From Gnetum montanum (lineage: Eukaryota > Streptophyta > Gnetopsida > Gnetales > Gnetaceae), in the NCBI GenBank assembly GCA_015680685.1, contig MNCI01015499.1, positions 1,120,237-1,184,236 of the forward strand: a DNA stretch of 64,000 bases, given 5' to 3'. The notes beneath the pieces are model-generated. The model worked only from the letters and a program-made list of their open reading frames with translations, searched no databases and was not told where the DNA came from. Shown here piece by piece: positions 1-9,730 of the stretch. A program made the position numbers and the translations under genes. Position 1 is the first letter of the stretch. Every line of letters starts with the position of its first letter.

Positions 1-944
1 TGAAAACGCTGAAGGACCAAGTTTAGGTCATTTGCATGGTCAGTAGCTTTTTCAGACTTAACAGCTATGCCGTCCATGTAATCATTTAGTTTTTCTAAAA
101 GGTAATCACTAAAGATGTACATCATTGTCCGTTGGTATGTAGCTCTTGCATTCTTTAGCCCAAAGGGCATCATTATGTGGTAAAAGGTTCCCCAGGGGGT
201 GATGAAAGTAGTTGCCAACTAATGCTCTGGGTTTATGCGGATTTGGTTGTAGCTTGAAAACCCATCCATAAAGGAAAATAAGGCATGACTGGCCGTAGTA
301 TCGATGAGTTGGTCGATACTAGGTAATGGGAAGTCATCCTTAATCATTGCTTTGTTTAGATCTCAGAAATCTATACAAATTCGTATACCTCCCATTTTCT
401 TAGAAACTACAATGATGTTTGACACCCATTCCGAATAATCAACGACTCGGATGAACCTAGCTTGGTAGAGTTTAGTGATATCGCTATGCACGGCTAATGC
501 GATCTCTAGTTTGATCTTACAAGCTTTTTGTTTGAACACTTTGACACGTGGGTCTAGTATGATGTTGTGTTGAATAATACGTGGGTGTAAGCCTGGCATA
601 TCTTTGTATGACCATGCAAACACTTCAACATTATCATTACGGACTTTAGAGATGCTTTGTTGAACTTGTGACTTGAGTAATAAGCTAACTTTTAACGTCC
701 TTTCCTTCCCTTTGGATGTGGTCATGGGGATTTTGATAAGGGGGTCCTTGGTTACATTCCTAGCCTCTAAATCTAAGGCTTGGACTAAGTGTTTGGGCTA
801 GTCTACGAGTATTTCTAAGGACGCTATGTAAGTGTCATAAGAGGATGGTTCAAATTCTACCAATCCCACATGCAAGCATCTTATAAACATGCCATGGGGC
901 CCTGTTAGAGTCAAGGGTGAATGGAGATCATCATAGGAAGTCAT
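1..944 (-). pseudogene. Element B reverse transcriptase, N-terminal part (partial)
   Basis: This is the pre-RT linker and fingers/palm of a Ty3/gypsy reverse transcriptase. An ATG at 944-942 begins a frame that runs through a linker into V-F-A-W-S-Y-K-D-M-P-G, then the template-binding block K-K-M-G-G-I-R-I-C-I-D-F near 400-363. The M-P-F-G-L-K-N-A block follows near 175. The catalytic Y-x-D-D position (~80-66) reads Y-M-D-G, so the second catalytic Asp is lost. One in-frame stop in the linker and changes near 360 show decay. The frame continues beyond base 1. It follows the protease at ~5966 once the intervening block is removed. Assignment to Ty3/gypsy RT is secure; the Tat lineage is inferred from the linked gag. 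Confidence 0.88.
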
Positions 945-985
945 TTTACTAAGTAACATGTGACAACAAACAAACAAGCAAAGTC
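945..985 (-). promoter_or_regulatory. Candidate 3' splice site of the element B intron
   Basis: On the minus strand a T-rich stretch with repeated GTTT units is followed by TTGTCACATGTTACTTAG, and the RT-proximal ATG lies 4 bases further on. This is a good match to a plant 3' splice acceptor (pyrimidine-rich, then AG at 950-949). Its place just before the RT reading frame matches the Ogre intron, which lies between protease and RT. Splicing is inferred and not demonstrated. Confidence 0.45.
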
Positions 986-1051
986 AAGTGGTACCTATTT
1001 AAGACAACAACATGTAATAAATATATGTAAAGCAATGATGCAACATGTAAG

Positions 1052-1380
1052 ATTTGCTAATTTAAGGTCTTGGTGGACTGTAACCATACAAAATCGTAAG
1101 TCAAGGTTACCAGTTAAGGTTGTAGTAGACTGTTACTGGGTTAAGATGTAAAGAGAATGCTGGAGTTGCCAGTTTAAGATCATAGTGAATCGTAACCATG
1201 CCAACTTTCATGTCAAAAATTGCCAGTTTAAGGTCATAGTAGACCGTCAATGGATTTAGAATGTAAAGGGGATAAGATTGCTAGTGTAAGGTCATAGCGG
1301 ACCGTAACTAAGTCACGTTGTAAGTTAGAGTTGCTAGTTTAAGGTCGTAGTGGACCATAACTGAGCCACATTGTAAAGGA
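1052..1380. repeat. Minisatellite, about six diverged ~56-bp units
   Basis: Units begin near 1052, 1107, 1157, 1219, 1269 and 1330. They share the core TTGCYAGTTTAAGGTCRTAG followed by a GGACCGTAAC-like end, separated by variable A-rich filler. The array sits at the RT-side end of the block between protease and RT of element B. A related GGCC-bearing array lies at the other end of the same block (5515-5755). Unit lengths vary by a few bases and I counted them by eye. Confidence 0.7.
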
Positions 1381-1404
1381 ATGAGGTGAAAATGTAGTAC
1401 ATCT

Positions 1405-2720
1405 ACATGCTACGCTGCAATAGACCCATGCTACGCTACAGTGGACCCTGCTACACTATAGTAGACCCTGCTACACTGTAGAGGGTGTCCCATGTTATGC
1501 ATGGGATGTGGAACAATCCAAAAAGTAACATGTGTTTTAATTGCATAGGCTATAAATAGGGGAATTACCCCATGATGATCTTGTCACTTTCACTATCAGA
1601 GCTAACACCTAGAGCATAGCGTAGTTGAACTAAGAGACAACATAGCAGCGTAGCGTAGCAGTTGATATGGCCAATTTGTGAGTAGAACGATGGTCTCGCA
1701 AGAGTGAACGTAGGCATCAGGATCTCACCAACATAGACAGAGGGGAGCGCACCCTACGATGTCTTCCCAAGGCGCGCGTTGAGGAATGGCAAGAGGGCTT
1801 GTCCACTCGGTAAGTCACTACACTATCCTTATTTTCGTTGTGTAAATTATCAAGTTAGATTGTTATTGCAGTCATTGTGTCTTGATTGCTATTATCATCA
1901 CTATTATTATGTTGCAACCGTTGTTACCGCCTTGGCTGTTGCTTTGGCCATTATACAGTGGTTGTTTCCACTCTAGCCATAGCGGTCGAGGCGTTCACTA
2001 TGCTACGGCTAGCACGTAGTAGTGCCTCGGTCACCATTGTTGGGAATAGTCGATGTCCATTGTGGAGGTCTAGGTGGTCCTATGTAATGCACATGTAGCA
2101 TAGTGTAGCACCCATAGAGGGAATTCTATTTTTCAAGGGTTCATAGGCAGCATAACACATGTTTAGCGTAGCGTAGCACATTGTATGTTACATTTCATGC
2201 AATAGGACAAGGCTAGGGAAATGTTGTATGCATTATTTTTGACATTGTGACTATCAGACTTGTGTTTTTGGTGGTCACTATGCTATGTCGTTACACTACT
2301 ATGTTGCTACATTGGCAAGCCTGCTACGTTGCTATGCTGGCAAGCTCACTATGCTATTACATTAGCAGACTTGCTACGTTGCTATGCTGTGAGAGCCATT
2401 ACGCTGCTACGCTGATTATAGTATTGTACCTGTTACATTGTTATGCTTGTCATGTTGTTATACATGTCACAATTGCTATGTTATGACACTGTGCAGGCTG
2501 GTGGTCGTCACACTACGTTGCATGTAATGCAATCATTACTCTTGTGCAAAGTGTAGTTGCTACGCTACGTTGTATAGGGTGTACCTACTGTGCTATGTTG
2601 TGCAGGACGTGTGTTATGCTATGCAGGGCATAACCGCTACGCTGTGTAGGGTGTATTTGCTACGCTACGCTACGTGTAACACTCTACTACACTATGTGTA
2701 ATGTTTAGCTTTGTTTCACC
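1405..2720. repeat. GCTACGCTA/TAGCGTAGC low-complexity repeat cluster
   Basis: The 9-mer GCTACGCTA, its reverse complement TAGCGTAGC and one-base variants (GCTACACTA, GCTATGCTA, GTTATGCTA) recur dozens of times, in both orientations, without a fixed period. The cluster covers the promoter-proximal region, 5' leader and first intron of the plus-strand gene described here. Similar clusters occur at 9.79-9.99 and 10.92-12.16 kb in the LTR/leader of element B. Short open frames inside this stretch come from the repeat and are not genes. Confidence 0.8.
1551..1558 (+). promoter_or_regulatory. TATA box of the antisense (plus-strand) gene
   Basis: TATAAATA, preceded by GC and followed by GGGG, is a canonical plant TATA box. 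The first usable ATG is about 110 bases downstream (1667). It lies on the strand opposite to element B, so it would drive a transcript antisense to that element. Confidence 0.6.
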
Positions 2721-2841
2721 ATGCTAGGGACTTACTGTTTCATGATTAAGAGAAAATTTGTACACCAAGGGTTACGCTATGCTAATCAATAATCATCACT
2801 TGAACGTTGTACTAATCCCTTATTTTTTTTGTATCATGTAG

Positions 2842-3291
2842 GGTTATGTTAAAACCCATCTTGATTTTGCTTGAGCTGGTGGGAGTTCTATGCTACCTGA
2901 GTGCACCCGTAGCCAACATCCCCCCTCCCCATGCATGGGTAGGGGATCAGACGGTCTGGTTCTGAGAAGGCGCATGGGAATTCCTAGAGTTCCTCCTACA
3001 CCACTTCAATGTGATAGTGTGGTCACACTTATTGGCTGAAATAGTCTTTGTACTTGTTGAAACATTGTTGCTCAGGGCAAATTGGGGCATTTTGAAGTTT
3101 ATGGCTAATGGGTCAATTGAAGGTGAAGGGGCAGAACGCTCAAATCCACACCCAAGAGGCTTGAGATGCTTGTGTTGGATTTGGGACATGCCCGAATTTA
3201 AATGCTATCATGAATACAACACATTGTTCGTTGCTTGTCACATGGGCACTTGCTTCCAGAACCCACCTGGGACCGTGTATTGTGCTTGCAG
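2842..3291 (+). pseudogene. Exon 2: FCP1/NIF-like HAD phosphatase domain, degenerate active site
   Basis: The 150-codon exon has the order of FCP1-type HAD domains. A hydrophobic strand leads into L-E-L-V-G-V-L, where family members carry D-L-N-G-V/L-L (motif I). Then come V-W-F, E-G-A and WEFLEFLLHHFNVIVWS, matching the arginine-proline-gly...FLEFL...V-x-V-W-S/T region (motif II). The end reads N-T-L-F-V-A-C-H-M-G-T, then C-F-Q-N-P-P-G-T-V-Y, matching N-T-L-L-V-D-D-S-P with the usual following block. The catalytic aspartates of motif I and of the D-D-S-P motif are therefore missing. One stop interrupts the frame near 2961. Family assignment rests on remembered motif order; a profile search would settle it. 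Confidence 0.5.
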
Positions 3292-3374
3292 GTGAGTCTT
3301 GTGAAGACATTTTAGACATGTTATATTATTTTTCTTACATTAGTCAAAGTGCTCATTGTAGTCTACATGTTACT

Positions 3375-4831
3375 AGGTTTGTGATTGATAAGGATTGTCT
3401 TCAAGGTAATGAGGGGACGTTGGCGTTGGCCCAAACGACTTTGCAAGTGTTCTCTTCTACCTGGAACGTACATGCCAGTGTTATAGAATAGCTTGCAGTC
3501 AATTTTGGAACCTATCTGACCAAGTATGCCAAGTTCTATGTGAAATGCAAAGAACTTAGATGGTTAGATAGCGAATGGGCATCCCACCAAGTGCTTACCG
3601 TAGAAGATGTCCTAGTGGAAATTCCACCGTTTCCCACGCCATTTAGACCTGGTTTGTTAAATGATGCATTTTTTTTTGTGTGCTCAAGTGATTGATTTTG
3701 TTTTTTATTTTCTCTAATTTTGTTGTTGATTATTGCAGTACCAAGAGAATCCCAAGAGGTTATAGTAATCACCTCTGGACATGATGAANAAATCCCAAGA
3801 GGTTATAGTAATCACCTCTGGACATGATGAAACTAACCTCTTCTTCAAGTATGGGAAGGTGGATGAGACACAACGTTGGCTATGCAATGGGGCCCCAACC
3901 ACCCTTGTTCACAACGTTTAGGAGGTTGGGCTTATGGATTTATTCTTAACAGTAAATCCAAATGTCCCAGCTACAAAAATTCTCTCCCTAGTTGATTCTT
4001 TTTCTGAAAAGGCTGACCGCTTCTACACACGAGTTCACAATGTGCGGGTGATATTTGAGATTAATGACAAACTTTTCATAGATATTTTTGGTATTCCCTC
4101 TGATGGTTTTTCTATAGGGGATAAGACCAACAAGGATGTAAACCATTAGGGGGATATAAATGAATGGTTGGGGACGAGCAAGGATTGAAAGGGGATTTAT
4201 ATGCATAAGGTTAGGCTAGGGGTGGCCTAAAAGGTTTACACTATCTTCCAGGCTCATGCCTTTCCCACGCTACTCTCTCAAGGAAAAATTCATAGAGTAG
4301 AGTAAGCTTAGATCATGAGGGACGTTATGGAAGAATGGACTCACTAGAATTGGGCCAACTACCTCTTTGAAAGCTTGCGAGCTGAAATGGTTAAGCTTTG
4401 CGAGAAGCTTGATGCCCATTTCAACATACACTTCATCTTCTTCATAGCCTGCCTACGATGGTTTACAAAATTCTTGGTGGTTTGAGAGAATCGTGTTTGG
4501 GTGCAACAAGATTGCGCTTAGATATCAAAACCATGGATTTGCCAAGTGTTTCACACCACCTGATCCCAAGACCCCCCAGAAGCTATCGGGGAGTCTCTTT
4601 TGATAATGATGAAGGATCGAGTGGGATGCCCCTTTCGTGCACTAGACAGCATTGGATAGGCACCTCCCACTAAAATAAGAAATGTGCTAAGGGGGCCGCA
4701 TCTTATTGCAGAAATGGTGAAAACCAGGTTGCAAAGCAAAAAGTCGCGTCCAATGGAGGAACCTCCCCACACTAATGAAGAAAGAGGGAGAAAGTTTTGA
4801 ATCAAGGTTTGCAAAGTGCAGCCAATAGTTG
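3375..4831 (+). pseudogene. Exons 3-4 of the antisense gene, unrecognised domain
   Basis: Exon 3 (~3375-3651) encodes a mostly open frame with one TAG near 3490. The intron 3652-3738 has a strong T-rich tract and ends TTATTGCAG. Exon 4 is open in one frame from about 3750 to 4149 apart from a TAG near 3920, then continues with scattered stops to ~4800. It includes the phrase N-V-R-V-I-F-E-I-N-D-K-L-F-I-D-I-F-G-I-P. That pattern (strand, then 'aggregate' hydrophobic helix, then G-I-P) vaguely recalls the plant transposon-associated proteins found next to gypsy elements, but I do not assign a family. The single N at 3789 and a 41-bp duplication around it may distort the frame. Confidence 0.4.
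3748..3831. repeat. 41-bp direct duplication around an ambiguous base (N at 3789)
   Basis: Bases 3748-3788 are repeated exactly at 3791-3831, with one N and one A between them. A perfect duplication abutting an N in otherwise diverged DNA is most simply a contig-join or gap-filling artefact. The duplication adds 43 bases, so it shifts the reading frame of exon 4. Confidence 0.9.
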
Positions 4832-4899
4832 GTAAGTATGTTTAGTTGTCTTGTTAGTTATCTCTCTCATTTTTTGTTAAACTAGCCTTCTTACTTTAG

Positions 4900-5208
4900 A
4901 CATGTTTAACAAAAGAAGAAGAAGAAGAAGTCTTGGCCCTTGCAACAGGGGCACCTTCTGTAGAAGAAGAAGTGGTCCTGGCTACAAAGGAAGAGGTCCT
5001 TGCTATAGAGGAAGAGGCCCCTATTGCCGATGATCCTTTTGTAGAGTCTACCCCAGCACCTAAGGGGCATATGTCAGTCAAAGATGCCACTACGCTATTG
5101 AGTGAGCTAGAGGGGGAAGGGCTACAATTTGATGCTGGTGAGTTTGACTATTTGCTTGATAATGTGTCGATAGGTGATTCCCTGCTATCACCCCTAAGGG
5201 TTTTCTAG
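4900..5208 (+). pseudogene. Last exon of the antisense gene: Glu-rich acidic tail
   Basis: A short 68-bp intron (4832-4899; GTAAGTATG ... TTACTTTAG) precedes this exon. The open frame starts with a run of five Glu, continues with repeated E-E-E-V-x-L-A blocks, and ends in a less acidic region containing L-L-S-E-L-E-G-E-G and F-D-Y-L-L-D before a TAG at 5206-5208. There is no internal stop, unlike the neighbouring exon. The composition would suit an intrinsically disordered or activation-type tail, but no function can be assigned. Confidence 0.45.
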
Positions 5209-5514
5209 TTAGGAGCTTTGCACTATCATTTATGCTATTTATTAGTCTTTTTTTTCCTCCTCTTTGTTATGATAACATGCCTTTTATGTGGGATCCATAT
5301 GGAAGTACAGGACCTAGTGGAACAGGAGATGATTATGCTAGGGAAGGCTTGTAGCGTAGCAACAAAAGATTTTATTTTTGTTTTTGTACTTTATATATTT
5401 TTTGTAAGCATTATTGTATGAACTTCAAATTTAATGGAGAGTAAAAATTGAAAAAATTATTTCATTTTTTTTTTGGTTAATCTATTATTAATGCACTTGG
5501 GCCCCTTGTGGGCC
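5209..5514 (+). other. 3' flank of the antisense gene, no gene seen
   Basis: T-rich DNA with one TAGCGTAGC motif near 5351 and an A-rich stretch near 5440-5470 that could include polyadenylation signals. An open frame here is mostly hydrophobic and T-rich and looks fortuitous. Confidence 0.35.
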
Positions 5515-5755
5515 CCTTGTTTTAGTTTAAGGCCTTTCGAGCCATTGCGATAGTTTAAGGCCATTTTGAGCTGTGCAATAGTTTAAGGTCATTTCGGGCC
5601 ATTTTGCAATGTAACTTGCGAAGGGTTGATTACCATTTTTAGGCCTTAGTGGGCCATGGTAACAATTTAAGGCCATTTCGGGCCGTGCAATAGTTTAAGG
5701 CCATTTAAGGCCATCACTAGTTTTAGGCCATTTTGGGCCAAGTGTAAGTTACTGA
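5515..5755. repeat. GGCC-bearing minisatellite, ~30-bp units
   Basis: About eight diverged copies of AGTTTAAGGCCATTTCGGGC with short spacers (CGTGCAAT and similar). One unit reads TTAGGCCTTAGTGGGCCATG followed by GTAAC, matching the core of the array at 1052-1380 apart from a few transitions. The array lies at the protease side of the interval inside element B, so the two ends of the interval carry related minisatellites. Confidence 0.75.
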
Positions 5756-5768
5756 TAACAAGGGCAAT

Positions 5769-5938
5769 GCAAATAGCAAACTTAATGTAAAATGTAAATT
5801 ATGCAAATAGTGAACTTAATGTAAAAATGTAAATTATGCGAAAAAACTTAATGTAAAATGTAAATAATGTAAACAACAAACTTAATGTAAAATGTAAATT
5901 ATGTAAACAACAAACTTAATGTAGGATGTAAATTATGC
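5769..5938. repeat. 34-bp tandem repeat, five copies
   Basis: Five consecutive copies of GCAAATAGCAAACTTAATGT plus AAAATGTAAATTAT, with the later copies having GTAAACAAC at the start. Copies differ by one to four bases and one small deletion. It is AT-rich, non-coding, and directly abuts the candidate intron donor end of element B. Confidence 0.85.
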
Positions 5939-5960
5939 CATTCAATCATGTAATTATTTT

Positions 5961-5970
5961 CTAACGCGAC
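5961..5970 (-). promoter_or_regulatory. Candidate 5' splice site of the element B intron
   Basis: On the minus strand, CGTCGC|GTTAGAA follows the end of the protease-distal linker frame (…S-P-N-P-R-R). GT at 5965-5964 would be the donor. The consensus is weaker than at the acceptor near 949, and other GT dinucleotides nearby are possible. Confidence 0.3.
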
Positions 5971-6600
5971 GTGGGTTAGGTGAGGCATATGGCTGGGATG
6001 CATTGCAGTGATATTCATCTATGTTATTGTCTACCATTTGGAAGGGCAACTCAGCCCACGTGATTTCTTCGTTTGTGTTGACGATTTTGGCTTGTTCATT
6101 TGTTAAACATGGTGTTTCAGTTCGAATGGGTGCTTCATTTTAGAGATTTCTATCTTTGAATCTTACTTCACGTTTACGTTGTTTATAGCCCAGGAGCTAC
6201 TTCATCATCGTAAATCATTACTTCCCCACCCGTGTAGGGTAAGTGGATTTCTTAATGTATAGGTGAGGAAACAGCCCTTAGTTGGGCTAACCATGTTCTC
6301 CCCAAGATTAGGTTAAATCCTGGCATCTCCTCCACCATGATAAACACCGTGCTTGTGGGGAACTGGTCCTCCACCACGAAGTTTATGTGCATAGTCCTCT
6401 TGACTACTACACGCACCCCATTGAAGGACTTAAGGCATGAAGTTGCTATGGACTTGATTTGATCTACCAAGCCCAAGTTGTCAACGATAGGAAATGGGAT
6501 TACATTAGTGGCAGCTCCATCATCAACGTGTACCCTACGAATCTTGTATTGGCCAACCCAAATGGTGATGAACATAGGAGTAGTCATCACTTGATCCTTT
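5966..6600 (-). pseudogene. Element B aspartic protease (retropepsin) and pre-RT linker
   Basis: The protease core is open from 6590 to 6252. The active-site block V-D-D-G-A-A-T-N-V-I-P is near 6535-6500. The C-terminal hallmark N-L-I-L-G-R-T-W-L is near 6310-6280, and I-H-Q-E-I-H-L-P-Y follows, as in Tat-lineage proteases just before the RT linker. After ~6250 the frame shifts and continues as a linker to about 5966. A stop at the gag-protease junction (6592) is probably decay. The enzyme would cleave Gag-Pol during particle maturation. Confidence 0.85.
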
Positions 6601-9600
6601 CAGGATCATCCTTGATAGGTTTATCATGAAATGTCAGCTGGGTTGGCCGTGGTTCTTTGGCCATGGGGGGAAGCATGACAATGTGAATGGCTTTCTCTTC
6701 AGCTGGTAGGTTTTCGCTAACAAGGATAGATGTCAATAGGTGAACCATTGCCTCATAATGCATTGTAGAGGTCATTATTAGGTCATATAAGCTTAGTGTT
6801 GTATTTTTCTATTTTAAGGCCTATTTAACTTATGAAATGGCATTTAGGAAGTCTTGCCCATTATTTTTTTGTTTGCTAGCCTTCTCTTCTTCTAAACACC
6901 CTAGGAGGTGAATTTCTTGAGGAAGAGTAGCTTCAGGTTGAACACTAAGCTTTCTTGGACTAGAAGGTGATGGTTGTGTCTATGCATTGCTATCAGTAAC
7001 TGATGACGAAGAGGCCATAGGCATTGAGGACAAGGGGGTAGGCTTAGGGGGACCTAACATAATACGTTCCCTAGCCAGCTTGTCTGCTAAATGCTCTTCA
7101 TACTTCTTTGGATAGGGAGGCTGGGGTGTAGCCTTCGTCACTTGATTTTGGGTTGGGGGAGAACTTGCATGCCTTAGCACCTTGATGAAAAATGGTGCCT
7201 ACATTGTTATAGTGGGAGGTGGTGTAGTTTTCAGCACAAACGGTGCAAGAGATGTTTGGCAAGGGGCCCTGATGGCAAAGGGGGTTTGTGACATAGTAGT
7301 TGTTGGAGGTTAAGCATTGCAAGGAGGTACATGAATCACAAATGGTTCCTGTTATGACTTAGTGGTATCATCAATGCCAATGGCATTGATGGTGTAACCT
7401 ACGTTGTTAGCATTTAGAGGATCTTTGTAAATGCCCATCAATTGGTTTTCAAGTTGAATAGGACTACTCTTGTTTAGGACCAGCTTTCCCTGATCGATCA
7501 TTCATTGAATTTCATCTTTTAATGCTAAGCAGTAATCTATATTGTGCCCACACGGTTGATGATAGTCACTAAAATGCTCTAACCTAAAATTCCTAGGCAC
7601 TGGTGGATCATTAGGTGTAGCAAAGGAGGGGTTTCAAAGGATTTCATAGTGTCTTTGATGACATTTGAGGGCCTCTTCCGACATTCATTTATGTTGAATG
7701 AGTCTAGCTTCCAACAATTGCTTCATAAGTTCTGAAGGCTTAATTGGTAGAGGGGTATACTTTGAATGGTCCTTGTGTTCAAAGTTTGGCCTTGGCTAGG
7801 TTTGTGTCATAGGTGTTGAGGTCGGGGACTGACTTGTGTTGTTGGAGCTGGGTGTAGCGCTAGTGGGAGCATTGGATGTTGTGATAGCCTGTTTGTTATT
7901 GTTGTTGTTGGGCTTGATCTCCTTGGCCACTGTAGCCACTGTGGTTGCCACGGCCTTGCCCTTCTCCTTGTCTTTCTTTGTGTGTGCATTTTTATAGGCC
8001 ACGTAGGCTAGGTCCCTACTTGCTTCTGCTACATTCTGAATGCTCTTAGTTTGAGCAGAGGCTTGGCTAAGGGACCATGGGGTGAAGTAGTACAATTTAG
8101 ACTTAATAAAGTCATTTACTACACCCTTGAAGATGGCCAACAAATGGGCCTTAGCAATCGGTTCATGTATTTCATTTAAAGTTGCGCTCTAGCATTGTAT
8201 AAATTTTTGCACTGATTCAAGCGGTTCTTGCTTGACGTTCATGAGCTGGTCTAGGGTGACCTCCAGTTTCAAGTTGTATTTAAAGCGGGTCACAAATTGA
8301 CTTAGAAACACCTTCAAAGTGGAGATAGAAGCACGTGGAAGTGCATGGTACCAATCTAGGGCTTTGCTTGTCATGGACATGACAAAGACACAAATGATGG
8401 TGTGAGGCCATGGTTGCAATAGAAAGGATTCAAATATGCATTCAAGTCACCCTCCTTGTTGTATTTTGTAAATTGGGGAAGTTGTATCCCAAGGGGCAAT
8501 GTAAGCATAGGCACAATTGGGTTGATAGGATCATCATGGTAAAAGTCCATGACCTGAATGATTTCTGAATCAGCAGCTTTAAGTCATTTAATTAGTGAGG
8601 GTCTGGATGAGTTGAAAAGCTTGGTCCAAACTCGAGGATGTTGCAAATGGTTGTGGGGCCACTGGAGTAGCTATCGCTGGTGGTGCTATTGGTGTAGTTG
8701 CTAGTCCCACCAAGGGTGTTCTTGGAATAGCTCTTGTGGGTGGCATCATAAGAGCAGCCCACATCCTAGTAGGTAGTGCTGACGAAGTGGCTACTATTTG
8801 TTACACCATGGGAGTATTCATCTACCTAGAGGTTGAGGTGGCCCATGATCCCATGTTTGGTTGTGCTATGTGCTAGACTTGATACGTTTATGGCTATGTG
8901 TACTGTTGCATGTGAGAAAGTTGAGCTATAGAGAAAGGATTTGTTGTTGTCCATGATGTAGTTAAGGTTGGGCCTGTTACTGATGGTGGAATAGGTACAA
9001 AGGGGGGGATAGAAACAAGACCTACATGTGGTTGTGATGTAGGCACTATGTGTACGTACGGTAGTGTGGGCACTATAAGGGTTAGGTGCAAGGCTTGGAT
9101 AGACAAGGAGAGATGGTGATTGGGAAATGAGATTGAGGGGCCTACATGCTAGTACACTAACATAATTTGATGACTTCCTATCACCAAATGGGATACTAGT
9201 TGTGACAATGTTGTGGTAGTAGCAAAGGGGGTAGAAGATAGGTGTTGGTGTGATCGAAGGACAAAGGCAGAAGAGATAGCCGTGATGTAGATTAGGCCAC
9301 CACCTTTAGAGTGGGAGTCCAACTCCTCTTGCCCATCTTGAAAGGGTTCCTCATAGTGGGATGTTGTGTCCCGTTCTCTTTCCTTACTTACTTGGACAGG
9401 TTGGTTTAGCATTTACTGGTACATCTCGGTCAATGGGATGGTGGTATCAGGAGTAGGGATGAACTCCCTCCTATTCCAATAAATGAACTCGAAGTTACAT
9501 TTCTCTTCGAATTCATGATGGTCCAATGGTATGTTAGCTTGCATTTTTGTGCATAGAAAATTGTATCGCTCCTTGTCTTGAGGTAGACGTTCAAGCAATT

Positions 9601-9730
9601 TCTATCATAGTCTCAAGGACTACCTCTGTATCAGCACTGGGCTGGGTGATGACTTAGGACCTACTACGTTTTGGATAGAGTAGGGTACCTTCAAGCTCGA
9701 GGTGGGAACTGTAGTGGTAATAGGGTTCAT
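6601..9730 (-). pseudogene. Element B gag
   Basis: Starts at the ATG 9730-9728 (M-N-P-I-T-T-T-V-P-T) and runs with frameshifts and stops to the protease. The capsid-like core lies near 8419-8190: A-L-D-W-Y-H-A-L-P, S-I-S-T-L-K-V-F-L-S-Q-F and V-K-Q-E-P-L-E-S-V-Q-K-F-I, the usual retrotransposon gag pattern. A Lys-rich segment follows (~8010-7930). A zinc-binding-like D-Y-H-Q-P-C-G-H-N-I-D-Y-C lies near 7590-7530 and is followed by A-L-K-D-E-I, the Tat signature; the first Cys is replaced. A Pro/Ser/Thr-rich tail leads to the protease. It would form the virus-like particle and bind RNA. Too broken to be functional. Confidence 0.8.

Larger units (their letters stand above)
1667..5208 (+). pseudogene. 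Captured, intron-containing gene with an FCP1/NIF-like HAD phosphatase exon (decayed)
   Basis: At least five exons can be followed with GT-AG borders: 1667-1809 (ATG start; donor CG|GTAAGT), 2842-3291 (donor CAG|GTGAGT), ~3375-3651, 3739-4831 (donor TTG|GTAAGT) and 4900-5208. Exon 1 joins exon 2 in frame. Exon 2 resembles the FCP1/SCP (NLI-interacting factor) domain of plant CTD-phosphatase-like proteins. The third and fourth exons encode sequence I do not recognise; the last is rich in Glu and ends at a stop at 5206-5208. Stops at 1679 and near 2961 look like CGA-to-TGA changes, and exon 4 has several stops. It lies antisense within the protease-RT interval of element B. Gene capture by the element, or insertion of a host gene fragment, are the main readings. 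Exon borders are predicted by eye. Confidence 0.55.

Noticed and set aside
1052-1380. Repeat array as a possible CRISPR-like structure
   Set aside because: Eukaryotic, diverged units of variable length with no unique equal-length spacers; it is a minisatellite.
1886-2486. Open frames rich in Cys/Leu/Tyr
   Set aside because: They lie in the GCTACGCTA repeat cluster and intron 1 of the antisense gene, and their composition follows the repeat.
5218-5421. Hydrophobic plus-strand frame
   Set aside because: T-rich 3' flank; no motif, no good start context. A terminal exon containing the Met-Glu-Val-Gln segment cannot be excluded but is not supported.
7807-7989. Second minus-strand frame overlapping gag
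   Set aside because: Shifted shadow of the Lys-rich part of the B gag.
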